This document shows positions 1 to 7,675 of a stretch of DNA of 15,351 bases, piece after piece. Position numbers and translations under genes: made by a program. Under the pieces are notes generated by a model. The model was given only the letters and a program-made list of their open reading frames with translations, did not search any database and was not told where the DNA came from. How positions within the stretch are numbered: the first letter of the stretch is position 1; every line of letters starts with the position of its first letter. Source of the stretch: Suttonella ornithocola (GTDB lineage: Bacteria > Pseudomonadota > Gammaproteobacteria > Cardiobacteriales > Cardiobacteriaceae); assembly GCF_001889065.1 (NCBI RefSeq), contig NZ_LWHB01000100.1, positions 1-15,351 of the forward strand. The letters are read 5' to 3'.

Positions 1-219
1 GGACAATGCCGCTTTTTCATAAACGCAGTGATATTCAAGCAATCATTGAAGAGCATGGGCATGAGATAGTTTGGTTACCCCCTTATAGTCCAGACTTAAA
101 TCCCATTGAAAAGATGTGGGCTTGGATTAAGCAAATAGCAAAGAATGGCGGATGGATTGTATTGATACTTTATTCTTTTATCTGCTTTGGATTGGGTTGG
201 GTTTTAGATGATTGCACTA
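1..219 (+). pseudogene. IS630-family transposase, 3' end (copy 1, frameshifted)
   Basis: This is the C-terminal part of a DDE transposase of the IS630/Tc1-mariner group. The translation carries WLPPYSPDLNPIEKMW, which contains the family's final catalytic Glu (NPIE). The second catalytic Asp would lie at the very start (GAC of 'ggacaatgcc', read as D-N-A-A-F-H). Compared with the second copy at 15120-15351, this copy has one extra T in the T-run near 12-16 and lacks one C near 139-140, so the frame is broken twice. The element ends in CACTA at 219, followed by TA (220-221), as expected for a family that inserts at TA. The 5' part of the gene lies outside the window. Family assignment is secure and inactivity of this copy is very likely. 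Confidence 0.9.
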
Positions 220-221
220 TA

Positions 222-322
222 TAGTAAAGCTCCAAAAAAATGCATACAGTACTTGATAATAGGACACTGTTTTCAAGGTGGATATTGAGTTAAGGTTGTA
301 TGCTTTTTTGGGGATTTGGCTA
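222..322. repeat. MITE family A, copy 1 (101 bp, TA target)
   Basis: This is a short noncoding element with terminal inverted repeats. The left end reads TAGTAAAGCTCC and then AAAAAAATGCATACA. The right end is its imperfect complement, TGTATGC, TTTTTTGGGG, TTTGGCTA. TA flanks both sides (220-221 and 323-324). It is about 80% identical by eye (81 of 102 aligned positions) to 2143-2244, which lies in the opposite orientation. It carries no coding capacity, so movement would depend on a transposase in trans. The TATAG/CTATA ends and TA target suggest an IS630-type enzyme, which is an inference. It abuts the IS630 end directly and shares its TA. Confidence 0.85.
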
Positions 323-333
323 TATGCTTCATA

Positions 334-795
334 ATAATGAAAAAGTCCTCAAACACAAGGTTAGCTTCAAATTTGTCCGAAAAACTAGTCAATATTTCTT
401 GAGCCTGTAAATCATGGAATTATCCCGAGACACTTTTTACCGTTACAAAGCAGCGGTAGAATAAGTGGGGGCGAAGCCTTACTTGATCAAAACCGGCGCA
501 AAGTGAATTTGAAAAATCGGGCAGATCCAATGGTAGAAGAAGCAGTGGTTGCTTATGCCATTGAAGAATCGGTACATGGTCAAACAAGAGTAAGTAATGA
601 ATTACGTGAAAGAGGCATTTTTGTTTCTGCCAGTGGTGTGCGTAGTATCTGCTTAAGTCATCATCTAGAAAGTTTCAGGAAACGCCTGAAAGACTTAGAA
701 ACCAAAGTCGCCGAAAAAAACCATATGTTAACAGAATCTCAAATAGCTGCTTTAGAGCGTAAGCAACAAGATGACGAAGTCTGTGGGGAAATATA
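334..795 (+). pseudogene. IS481-type transposase, N-terminal part, multiply frameshifted
   Basis: This is a relic of an IS481/IS3-like transposase, covering its helix-turn-helix region and the start of the linker. Reading across frames gives NNEKVLKHKVS, then NLSEKL, then MELSRDTFYRYKAAVE, then SGGEALLDQNRRK. From about 503 the frame stays open through CGEI near 790. The segment LSRDTFYRYK is the typical second HTH helix of this group. Frameshifts lie near 366, 410 and 462, and there is an in-frame TGA near 400. The frame is cut at 793-795, where a MITE has inserted, and the catalytic DDE domain is absent. The open stretch 503-802 is therefore not an independent gene. The family call rests on remembered sequence pattern; that the gene is broken is certain. 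Confidence 0.8.
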
Positions 796-900
796 TAGCT
801 GAATAGGTTTAGCTTACATACAAACTGACGAACTACAGACAGCCAACCTCAGTACGGTAAAACAAGCTAACACTATATGTGAGTTAAAGACATTCAGCTA
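796..900. repeat. MITE family B (105 bp, TA target)
   Basis: This short noncoding element has terminal inverted repeats. The left end begins TAGCTGAATAGGTTTAGCTT. The right end, read on the minus strand, begins TAGCTGAATGTCTTTAACTC. The first 27 or so bases of the two ends match with few differences, and TA flanks each side (794-795 and 901-902). It lies at the break point of the IS481-type transposase. Its interior is unrelated to family A by eye. It is a single copy here, so family status depends on finding others elsewhere in the genome. Confidence 0.78.
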
Positions 901-902
901 TA

Positions 903-978
903 GCAAAAGCCTACTAGAATAGTTACAATGTTAAGATAACTGAATGATGAATAAAGTAAGCATACTTTACTAGAATAG
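903..978. other. Unassigned spacer with 10-bp direct repeat
   Basis: Between the family B MITE and the IS256 end I recognise no coding sequence. ACTAGAATAG occurs twice in direct orientation, at 913-922 and 969-978, and the second copy touches the IS256 terminal repeat. AAAGTA/TACTTT at about 954-967 forms a small palindrome. The stretch may be leftover IS481 or other insertion-sequence DNA. Confidence 0.5.
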
Positions 979-1661
979 GAGGGCGTTAAAAATTCTGTGT
1001 CAGGTTAATTAAAGATTCATCACGGCATCTAACCGACTAGGGAAATAGATAGACAATTGCATCATTGTCCTGTCCCCAATTAGGAATCGGCATTGTCTAT
1101 TTTTCGCTGGCATTTAACATACCAACATATAAGAGTTTGAGCAAACTGGTTTCATTAGGAAACGCTCCTTTAGTTTTAGTTAACTTGCGGAATTGACGAT
1201 GGACTGCCTCTACCGCATTGGTGGTATAAATGGGCTTTCTCACCGCCTCAGGATATTTAAAATAGTGACTTAGCAAATGCCACTTATCCCGCCAAAACTT
1301 AATCACCGCAGGGTATTTATTACCCCAAAGGTTTTCTAACCTATCAAGCGCCAATTCAGCTGATTCTTTATTGACCGCTTTATATACAGGCTTTAAATCC
1401 TGCATGAAAGCTTTTTGCTCACGGATTTGCTGAAGCACACACAGTTGCACCTCAGTATTGGGGAAGATAGCCTGTATCGCTTCAGGAAAACCTTTTAAGC
1501 CATCCACACAAGTCATGAGAATATCTTCCACGCCACGGTTATGTAAGTCCGTCAGTACAGAGAGTCAATCGTTTGCCCCTTCGGTTTCCGAGCAGTATAA
1601 GCCAATGGGTTCTTTTTTGCCTTCGGTGTTTGAGGAATGACACAGAATTTTGAACGCCCTC
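979..1661. mobile_element. IS256-type element, internally deleted, both terminal repeats present
   Basis: Two 24-bp inverted ends bound this stretch. The left end (979-1002) reads GAGGGCGTTAAAAATTCTG and then TGTCA. The right end (1638-1661), read on the minus strand, differs at one position (GAGGGCGTTCAAAATT...). These are the outer ends of an IS256/Mutator-type element. The element is only 683 bp, whereas full IS256 elements are about 1.3 kb. The right end runs straight into the middle of the transposase, so the 5' half of the gene is gone. I see no target duplication: the flanks are ACTAGAATAG on the left and TTGATGAGG on the right. An earlier rearrangement, rather than a clean insertion, probably produced the right junction. 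Confidence 0.85.
1009..1637 (-). pseudogene. IS256/Mutator-family transposase, C-terminal half, degenerate
   Basis: The minus strand encodes the second half of an IS256-type transposase. Recognisable pieces are GLYCSETEGAN, VLTDLHNRGVEDILMTCVDG, FPNTEVQLCVLQQIR and YTTNAVEAVHRQFRKLTKTK. The conserved DGLKGFP and C..HQ-like (here CVLQQIR) segments and the NAVE region carrying the last catalytic Glu are visible. Two conserved Trp codons have become stops: TGA near 1565 (after ETEGAND) and TAG at 1097-1099 (after NASEK). A further frameshift near 1040 precedes the original stop at 1009-1011. The N-terminal half, with the first catalytic Asp, is deleted. The uninterrupted part, 1097-1531, is only a fragment. 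Confidence 0.88.
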
Positions 1662-2287
1662 TTGATGAGGCTCCAATCATCCCGGAGCAGTTCAGCCTCA
1701 ATATCTTCTTTGACTGTTTGCTCAATTAAAGTAATTGCCATTTATGAGTCATGTCGCTGACCAGCGCTCACTTCAATGATAACCAGATTACTACAAGTAT
1801 CAGCCACTAAATGAATCTTACTGCTGTTGCCAGCAACACTTTTACCAAGAGCTTCATATTGTTGACTCGCTGCTCCAAAACTATGCTGATGCACTTTAAC
1901 AACACTACTATCAATAAATAACCATTCTCCATCATAGTCTTGCGTTATTATCAATATAAGCTTTTGTCATTTTCCTGTGATACGCCAGTACCAATACTGT
2001 TGATAGATAACATACCATTTATCAAAATACTCAAATATGCCTCGCCACGGACATCCCACTCTTATTTGATATAACATTGCTTCAAGAGCGAGTCTTAAAT
2101 TGGGTTTGTCATAGACGTTTATTTAACGCGGTATAGTATGTATAGCCAACTTCCCAAAAAATGCATACAACGCTACCTTAATATCTACTTTAAAAACAGT
2201 ATCCTATCCACCATTTCTGTATGCATTTTTTGGGAGCCCTGCTATAGCATTGTGCCAATGTTCATCTTTGAGCATGGTTTGTGTCAT
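1662..2287 (-). pseudogene. IS5-family transposase, split by a MITE and carrying stops
   Basis: Read on the minus strand from ATG at 2287, the protein begins MTQTMLKDEHWHNA and is then interrupted by the family A MITE. Beyond it come TYYTALNKR, then NLRLALEAMLYQIRVGCPWR, WLFIDSSVVKVHQHSFGAAS, KSVAGNSSKIHLVADTC and VSAGQRHD. FIDSSVVK contains the first catalytic Asp, and the GKS..GNSSKIHL and AGQRHD segments are typical of IS5-type transposases. Damage comprises a 2-base loss in the RLYDKP region, a TGA after WRITGK, and TAA in place of a sense codon after AGQRHDS. The gene runs on about 80 bases towards 1662, then hits the IS256 right end and loses its C-terminal part. Despite the junction, the IS5 frame continues in frame into the IS256 fragment. 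Confidence 0.87.
2143..2244. repeat. MITE family A, copy 2 (102 bp), inside IS5 transposase
   Basis: This second copy of the element at 222-322 lies in inverted orientation. Its terminal repeats are better preserved: TTCCCAAAAAATGCATACA on the left and TGTATGCATTTTTTGGGA on the right, an almost perfect complement. TA is present on both sides (2141-2142 and 2245-2246). Deleting the element plus one TA joins HWHNA to TYYTALNKR in one frame of the IS5 transposase, which identifies both the boundaries and the TA target duplication. Confidence 0.92.
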
Positions 2288-2400
2288 AAGTAGTGCCTTG
2301 TATTTTGTTGTAGTAAACATGAATGTGAGACTTTGCTTATCTTTTTTCAATTTCTGAATTCTATACAGCTCCTATTTAATCTTTTTTTGAAAGAATAAAA

Positions 2401-2430
2401 TTCAATTTTTTTGTTTTCACAAGTTATAAT
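2401..2430 (+). promoter_or_regulatory. Candidate promoter of the transporter operon
   Basis: A perfect TATAAT lies at 2425-2430, about 32 bases before the first ATG of the operon, in a very AT-rich stretch. A -35 match is weak (TTCAAT at 2401-2406, 18-bp spacing). The region lies just outside the IS5 5' end, so the operon promoter may be native DNA at the edge of the insertion-sequence cluster or may have been shaped by it. Confidence 0.5.
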
Positions 2431-2462
2431 CTACAAAAAACCAATCACCATAGCTTAATAAC

Positions 2463-3689
2463 ATGATTACTTCTATTGCTCTCGCCTTTGGCACGTTAAT
2501 GGGTATTGTTGGCCTGATTTTTTATACTTCTGGTCTCACTCATTCTTTTTGGAAACGCTTTTATGCTATCGTTCCTGCTATTGTTCTATGTTGTTTTATC
2601 CCTGCTGGACTAAATACTTTTGGCATTTTTGCACCCGGTGTCGGCAAAACCATTTATGTTTTTACTGCAACATGGCTATTGCCCGCTGCGCTCTTTCTAA
2701 TGACTTTATCCATGGATGTTCCTAAACTCATTGGTTTGGGTTGGAAAGTATTAGCAATGTTCTTTGCAGCTAGTATAGGAATTATTATATGCGGTCCATT
2801 AGCACTTTGGATTTACCAATACATTCATCCAGAAGCTTTTGCTGACGATACTCTATGGCGAAGTTTTTCAACAGTTGCTGGGAGCTGGATTGGTGGCGCG
2901 GCTAACCAAGCGGCAATGAAAGAATTGTTTCAAGTTGACGACACTATGTTTGGCACAATGATTTTAGTTGATACCACCAATGCATCATTATGGTTATTAG
3001 TGATCTTCCTTATCGCAAAACATCATCAAAAAATTGATCGTTGGTTAAAAGCAGATACTTCAGCAATTAACCAACTGATTATTGCTGTAGAAAATTATGA
3101 AAGAGAGCATGCGCGCATTACTACGCTTAGAGATTTTATGCTCATTTTTGGTTTAACTTTTGCGGCTTCTGGCTTAGCTGATTGGCTAGGCAAACAAATT
3201 GCTAATCTATTCAATGATATTAGTTGGGCAGACCAATATAGCTTACATAGCCCTTTTTTCTGGATGGTGATTAGCATTACTATCTTTGGTGTTGCTCTTT
3301 CTTTTACGCCAGCGCGCAAATTAGATCATATAGGCGCCTCAAAATTAGGAACTGTTTTTATCTTTATCTTGATTGCTGCTATTGGAATGCAAATTGATTT
3401 ACGTGGAATTTGGCAATATTGGCAACTTTTATTAGTAGGCACACTGTGGATTACCTTGCACGTTATTTTTATTTTTATTGTGGCTAAAATTATTCGTGCT
3501 CCTGTTTTTTACCTTTGTGTTGGTTCAAATGCGAATACTGGCGGAGCATCTTCAGCACCCATTGTCGCAACGGCTTTTCATCCTGCATTAGCACCTGTTG
3601 GCGTTTTATTAGGAATTCTTGGCTATGCCGTTGGAACGGTTGGCGGATATCTTTCTACATTACTCATGCGATGGGCAGTTGGCGGATAA
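2463..3689 (+). CDS. DUF819 family (YjcL-like) integral membrane protein
   Basis: This 408-residue polytopic membrane protein has about ten or more hydrophobic segments. Length and architecture match the DUF819 family. Family-like features are the Gly/Ala-rich segment around residues 138-150 (TVAGSWIGGAANQAAMKE), which recurs in spirit near residues 357-369 (SNANTGGASSAPI); this is the pattern of an inverted-repeat transporter with two discontinuous helices. The substrate is unknown for the family in general, and a transport role is inferred. The ATG at 2463 fits the first helix, although no clear Shine-Dalgarno sequence precedes it (CATAGCTTAATAAC). It is the first gene of a three-gene transporter operon, and the next start lies 3 bases after its stop. 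No frameshift or unusual feature is seen. Confidence 0.85.
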   Translation: MITSIALAFGTLMGIVGLIFYTSGLTHSFWKRFYAIVPAIVLCCFIPAGLNTFGIFAPGVGKTIYVFTATWLLPAALFLMTLSMDVPKLIGLGWKVLAMFFAASIGIIICGPLALWIYQYIHPEAFADDTLWRSFSTVAGSWIGGAANQAAMKELFQVDDTMFGTMILVDTTNASLWLLVIFLIAKHHQKIDRWLKADTSAINQLIIAVENYEREHARITTLRDFMLIFGLTFAASGLADWLGKQIANLFNDISWADQYSLHSPFFWMVISITIFGVALSFTPARKLDHIGASKLGTVFIFILIAAIGMQIDLRGIWQYWQLLLVGTLWITLHVIFIFIVAKIIRAPVFYLCVGSNANTGGASSAPIVATAFHPALAPVGVLLGILGYAVGTVGGYLSTLLMRWAVGG

Positions 3690-3692
3690 TTT

Positions 3693-4577
3693 ATGGATGC
3701 CAAAGCAAAAAACGATACCCCTGCAATTATTGGTTTACTCATTGGCTGTATTGTATTTGGCTTAGGCAGCTTAATCGTCGCCTTTGTTCCTATCAATAGC
3801 TATGCCATCGCCTTTTGGCGATTATTACTGGCATGTTTTGTCTTTGTAGGAATTTTCCTTTTTCGTCACCAAAGTTTACCCGGCCATCCTAAAGCTTTAT
3901 TTTTTACTTGCTTAGCAGGTATCTTTTTTGCCTTTGATTTATCTTTGTGGCATGAAAGCATTCATGCTGTTGGTCCTGGCATTTCAACTTTACTCAATAG
4001 CCTACAAATCTTTTTTATAACAGCCATTGGCTTTTTCTTTTTTCAAGAACGTCCTAATCGCTTACAACTTCTGAGTTTAAATATTGCTATTTTAGGAGTA
4101 GCACTGATTGCTAGCCCAGAATTTGCTCATAATCAACGTGCAGCTTGGGGATTTATCAGCGGTGTATTATCAGGTGGCGCATTAGCTGCTTCTATGAGCG
4201 CTGTTCGTAAAGTACACGAATATGAACCAACACCGATTATTCCTCTGATGTTATTGTTTAACTTATCCGGTACCATTATCCTGTTTCCTATTGCTTTATT
4301 AGCAGATGGCGCTTTTTTTCCTAGCACACTTTCTAGCCTATTTTGGACATCTGTTTATGGTATAGTAATGCAATGTGGCGCTTGGGCATTAGTAGTTTTC
4401 GCTATTCCACGCTTAAGTCTTGCGCTGACAGGTCTTATTTTGCTTTCTGAACCTGTAGCTGCGATTATTATTGATGCTACTTTACTTGCTAAACCCATTA
4501 CTGCTATTCAATGGCTAGGTTGTGGATTAACACTAATTTCTATTTATCTTGGCACACTTCGCCGAAACACTATTTAA
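3693..4577 (+). CDS. EamA/DMT-superfamily transporter
   Basis: This 294-residue protein has ten predicted membrane helices arranged as two EamA repeats, roughly residues 12-140 and 152-288, the usual size for drug/metabolite transporters. The first repeat has AFWRLLLACFVF, and the end of each repeat carries the E-R/EP signature (FFFFQERPNRLQ and LILLSEPVAAII). Such proteins export or import small metabolites; the substrate cannot be read from the sequence. It starts 3 bases after the upstream stop and ends 3 bases before the next ATG, so it is almost certainly co-transcribed with both. The ribosome-binding signal is weak (GGCGG, 9 bases before ATG), which suggests reliance on coupling. Confidence 0.87.
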   Translation: MDAKAKNDTPAIIGLLIGCIVFGLGSLIVAFVPINSYAIAFWRLLLACFVFVGIFLFRHQSLPGHPKALFFTCLAGIFFAFDLSLWHESIHAVGPGISTLLNSLQIFFITAIGFFFFQERPNRLQLLSLNIAILGVALIASPEFAHNQRAAWGFISGVLSGGALAASMSAVRKVHEYEPTPIIPLMLLFNLSGTIILFPIALLADGAFFPSTLSSLFWTSVYGIVMQCGAWALVVFAIPRLSLALTGLILLSEPVAAIIIDATLLAKPITAIQWLGCGLTLISIYLGTLRRNTI

Positions 4578-4580
4578 TTC

Positions 4581-6554
4581 ATGAAAAATCGTATTGTTAT
4601 TCTTCCTGCACTTTGCGTGACAGCAGCACTTGTATTAGCTGCTACTATCGCTCCGACTGATACCGCAAATATTCTTAGCCAGCTGCTTAAAGGAACCACT
4701 GCTAATTTTGGCTGGTTTTACATGCTAACAGTCGCTTTTATGCTTATCACGCTTATTTCTGTCGCTTTTAGTCCAGTCGGACAAATTCGTTTGGGACCTG
4801 ATCATGCCCAACCAGATTATGCTTTTGGCGAATGGTTTGCGATGCTTTTTGCTTTAGGCTGTGGCGTTGGCTTAGTATTTTTTGGCGTAGCGGAACCTGT
4901 TCTACATTATGCCAATCCCCCAGAAGGCACGCCTCAAACCTTAGACGCCGCAAAAGCTGCCATGCAGATTGCCTATTTCCATTGGGGTTTCCATATTTGG
5001 GCGGTTTATGGCTTAACCGCCTTAGTTATTGCTTATTTTAGCTTTAGACATGGTCTTCCTTTTTCATTAAGAAGCCCATTTTTTCTATTCTTTGGAAAAC
5101 GCGTTCTTGGTAATTTTGGTGCGCCACTAGATATTATTGCAATTTTATGTACTTTATTTGGTATATCAACGAGTTTAGGATTAGCTGCTGAACAAATTAA
5201 TGCTGGACTGCATTACCTTTTCCCTATTATCCCGAAAACCCTACTGATTCAACTGGCTATCATAGCATTTGGTAGTCTTTCAGCGGTTACCGTATTGAGT
5301 TTTGGGATTAATCGTGGAATGAAAACGCTCTCAACATGGGTGGTGCGTATTGCGTTTACATTACTAATCCTAGTATTTATTCTAGGACCTAGTCGATTCA
5401 TATTAGAAGCTTTTCTAGAAAATACAGGAAATTATCTTAATAGTATTATTGCGCGTAGCTTCTCATTACAGGCATATACAGGCGGAGATTGGATTGGTAA
5501 CTGGACGATCTTCTTCTATGCTTGGACGCTTGCTTGGGCACCGTTTGTTGGAATGTTTATTGCCAAAATTAGTCGTGGTCGTACCATCAGAGAATTTATT
5601 ACCGCAGTCATTATTATCCCTAGTATTTTGAACTTTTTTTGGTTCTCAACCTTTGGCGATACTGCTTTTTATCAAATCCTTCAACAAAATCATAGTGAAT
5701 TACTTGTTCAAATTCTTAGAGATAAAGCGACAGGAATATTTGCTATGTTTAAGTATCTCCCCGCTACAATGATTTTGTCAGGATTAGCGTTAATTATGTT
5801 GATTGCTGGTGTTATTACCGGTAATGCTTCTGCGGCACTTTCCATTGACACCATCACGGCAAACGGAAAACAGAATAAAGGTTATGTTAAACTTTTTTGG
5901 GCAATTATCTGTGGCTTACTAACCGCTGCTTTATTAGCAGTCGGTGGACTAACGGCTTTACAAGCCGTTACGGTGTTAATCGCTTTACCTTCTGCAATTA
6001 TGTTGGTTAGTGCTGCGATTGCTTTAATTCGTGCCTTAATTATTGAACGAATTAAGCAAACCAGTATGAATAAACCTCTACCAGAAAGTCAGACTGAAGG
6101 AAAATACACAACGCGTATTGAAAACTTAATTGAACCACCTAATGGCGCAGCGGTTGAGCAATTTATTCAAACCACTGCCTATAACGCTATGAAAAGAATT
6201 GCAGATATTCTGAACCGCCAAGAATGGCCTTGTATTGTGGAATATGATGCTCACCATAGGCGGGCATTCCTTCAAGTACGACATAAAGACCTTATAGATT
6301 TTCATTATGGCATTCGATTTCGAGCGTATGACCTGCCCGAATTTTCTCATCTAGGAAGACGTATTCGTACGCGTAAAAGAATGCCAGGCAAATACGCAAC
6401 AGCAGAAGTCTTTTTACGACAAGGCGGACAGAACTATAACCTTTATGGATTTACAGAAGAAGATATTATGGACGATATCTTAAGACAGTTTGATCGAGAA
6501 CTAGATTTTATTGAGCGTGTAGCCCAGGGCTCTTACCTTGGCGCGCGCCAATAG
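4581..6554 (+). CDS. BCCT-family transporter, BetT-like (choline/betaine)
   Basis: This 657-residue secondary transporter is of the betaine/carnitine/choline family. The membrane core shows GCGVGLVFFGVAEP (residues 93-106), FHWGFHIWAVYG (133-144) and WAPFVGMFIAKISRGRTIRE (319-338), the BCCT signature. The hydrophilic C-terminal tail (about residues 500-657) includes FLQVRHKDLIDFHYGIRFRA and AEVFLRQGGQNYNLYGFTEE. A long C-terminal domain of this kind is typical of BetT choline transporters, where it senses osmotic state. The likely role is proton-coupled choline or betaine uptake in the inner membrane. No betA, betB or betI is nearby to confirm choline. It is the last gene of the operon (ATG 3 bases after the previous stop) and is followed by a hairpin. 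The exact substrate is uncertain. Confidence 0.9.
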   Translation: MKNRIVILPALCVTAALVLAATIAPTDTANILSQLLKGTTANFGWFYMLTVAFMLITLISVAFSPVGQIRLGPDHAQPDYAFGEWFAMLFALGCGVGLVFFGVAEPVLHYANPPEGTPQTLDAAKAAMQIAYFHWGFHIWAVYGLTALVIAYFSFRHGLPFSLRSPFFLFFGKRVLGNFGAPLDIIAILCTLFGISTSLGLAAEQINAGLHYLFPIIPKTLLIQLAIIAFGSLSAVTVLSFGINRGMKTLSTWVVRIAFTLLILVFILGPSRFILEAFLENTGNYLNSIIARSFSLQAYTGGDWIGNWTIFFYAWTLAWAPFVGMFIAKISRGRTIREFITAVIIIPSILNFFWFSTFGDTAFYQILQQNHSELLVQILRDKATGIFAMFKYLPATMILSGLALIMLIAGVITGNASAALSIDTITANGKQNKGYVKLFWAIICGLLTAALLAVGGLTALQAVTVLIALPSAIMLVSAAIALIRALIIERIKQTSMNKPLPESQTEGKYTTRIENLIEPPNGAAVEQFIQTTAYNAMKRIADILNRQEWPCIVEYDAHHRRAFLQVRHKDLIDFHYGIRFRAYDLPEFSHLGRRIRTRKRMPGKYATAEVFLRQGGQNYNLYGFTEEDIMDDILRQFDRELDFIERVAQGSYLGARQ

Positions 6555-6583
6555 ACATGCCTGACAACTCATAAAACATACTT

Positions 6584-6634
6584 TAAAAGCCCCTTAATAA
6601 CTGTTCTATTTAGAGCAAATTAAGGGGGGTTTTA
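6584..6634. terminator. Hairpin between convergent operons
   Basis: TTAAAAGCCCCTTAAT (6583-6598) and ATTAAGGGG plus GGTTTTAAA (6619-6635) form an inverted repeat with a loop of about 20 bases. A T-run follows the right arm, and the left arm begins with an A-run, so it can act as a rho-independent terminator in both directions. It lies between the BCCT stop (6554) and the stop of the TAXI gene (6659). Confidence 0.75.
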
Positions 6635-6658
6635 AATACTGTTTAAATTACGCAAAAA

Positions 6659-7654
6659 TTAGAAGCGCTTACCAATTTCGTTGTAATATTTCTTTGCGCC
6701 ATCGTGTAAAGGAATACCGATACCATCTAAAGAATTTTCCAACTGAAAACTGTCAATTAAAAGACGTTTTGTAAACCAATAAGGTTGATTATTGATATCC
6801 CATAAACGGCTAGTAAATTGATATATAAATGCCTTATCTGCTTTTTCCGTTGTCACTAATAAAGCATTCACAGAAACGGTTGGAGTAGTAGTGCTTATTT
6901 CAGAATAAATCTTCTGATCGATGACAGCTTGTCGATAATAAGGACTTTTGGCTAATAAACTCTCAACACCATTGCCTGTAATAGATAAAAATTTCAACTC
7001 AGCTTTTTTATCTAAAATTTGAAAAACAGGCGTTGGGATGCCCGCAAAAAAAGCAAACGCATCAACTTGATGATGAGAAAAAGCCTCAGCAGAGGCTTTT
7101 AAACTGCCGTGACTGAATTGTATTTCTGTAGAATTGATGCCCGCTGCATTTAAAATCTCCTTCATTCCATCGAATGTACCGGAATTCATCGCCCCTACAG
7201 CAACTTTTTTATTTTTTAAATCAGTTAGATAATGAATGTTGCTATCTTTATGAACAGCAATTTGTAATAACTCTGGGTACAAACTGGCAATTGCACGTAT
7301 CTGCGGACATGCTTTAGTTTCAAAAGGACCGATACCTTTATACGCCATATAAACTAAATTGGATTGTACCAATGCAAAATCAACTTCTCCAGCGCATAAC
7401 TGTGCTAAATTGTCCATCGAACCAGTGCTACTATAATTTTTTAAAACTAAACCATTAACTCCACAGCTACCGCCTTCACCACAAGGCAAACCGCCCGCAT
7501 TATTGAGTAAAGCTGATAATTGAGTCCCCGTATAGTAATAAAGACCATTATAGTAACCCGTTGCTAAAGAATAATATTTTGCCTCTTGTTTAGATTCTGC
7601 CATAACCACAGCACAGCAACTCGTAATAAATACTAAAAGCCCTTTTTTTATCAT
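6659..7654 (-). CDS. TAXI-family TRAP-type solute-binding protein
   Basis: This 331-residue periplasmic protein has an N-terminal signal peptide (MIKKGLLVFITSCCAVVMA, likely cut before ESKQ). The mature part follows the TAXI fold: YSLATGYYNGLYYYTGTQLS at the start, then YSSTGSMDNLAQLCAGEVDF, ALVQSNLVYMAYKG, and KKVAVGAMNSGTFDGMKEIL near the domain hinge. TAXI proteins bind small organic acids or amino acids for TRAP transporters. No TRAP membrane subunit (DctM/DctQ type) is next to it, so the partner is elsewhere or absent. It is the last gene of the minus-strand operon, and its ATG lies 21 bases downstream of the YafK-like stop, behind a purine-rich GAGAGAGA sequence. Four Cys residues, including CGEGGSC near residue 58, could form disulfides. 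Confidence 0.87.
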   Translation of the reverse strand: MIKKGLLVFITSCCAVVMAESKQEAKYYSLATGYYNGLYYYTGTQLSALLNNAGGLPCGEGGSCGVNGLVLKNYSSTGSMDNLAQLCAGEVDFALVQSNLVYMAYKGIGPFETKACPQIRAIASLYPELLQIAVHKDSNIHYLTDLKNKKVAVGAMNSGTFDGMKEILNAAGINSTEIQFSHGSLKASAEAFSHHQVDAFAFFAGIPTPVFQILDKKAELKFLSITGNGVESLLAKSPYYRQAVIDQKIYSEISTTTPTVSVNALLVTTEKADKAFIYQFTSRLWDINNQPYWFTKRLLIDSFQLENSLDGIGIPLHDGAKKYYNEIGKRF

Positions 7655-7675
7655 CCTGTTATCTCTCTCATTTAT

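Noticed and set aside
503..802. Independent 99-residue gene
   Set aside because: It is the middle of a frameshifted IS481-type transposase, and its last codons come from the inserted MITE.
903..978. Continuation of the IS481 transposase after the MITE
   Set aside because: Deleting the MITE gives no recognisable transposase sequence on the right side; only a short frame to a stop follows.
1097..1570. Stop-codon recoding (for example TGA as Trp or selenocysteine)
   Set aside because: Stops of different kinds occur together with frameshifts and deletions in the same relics, while the host genes use TGA and TAG normally; decay explains them.
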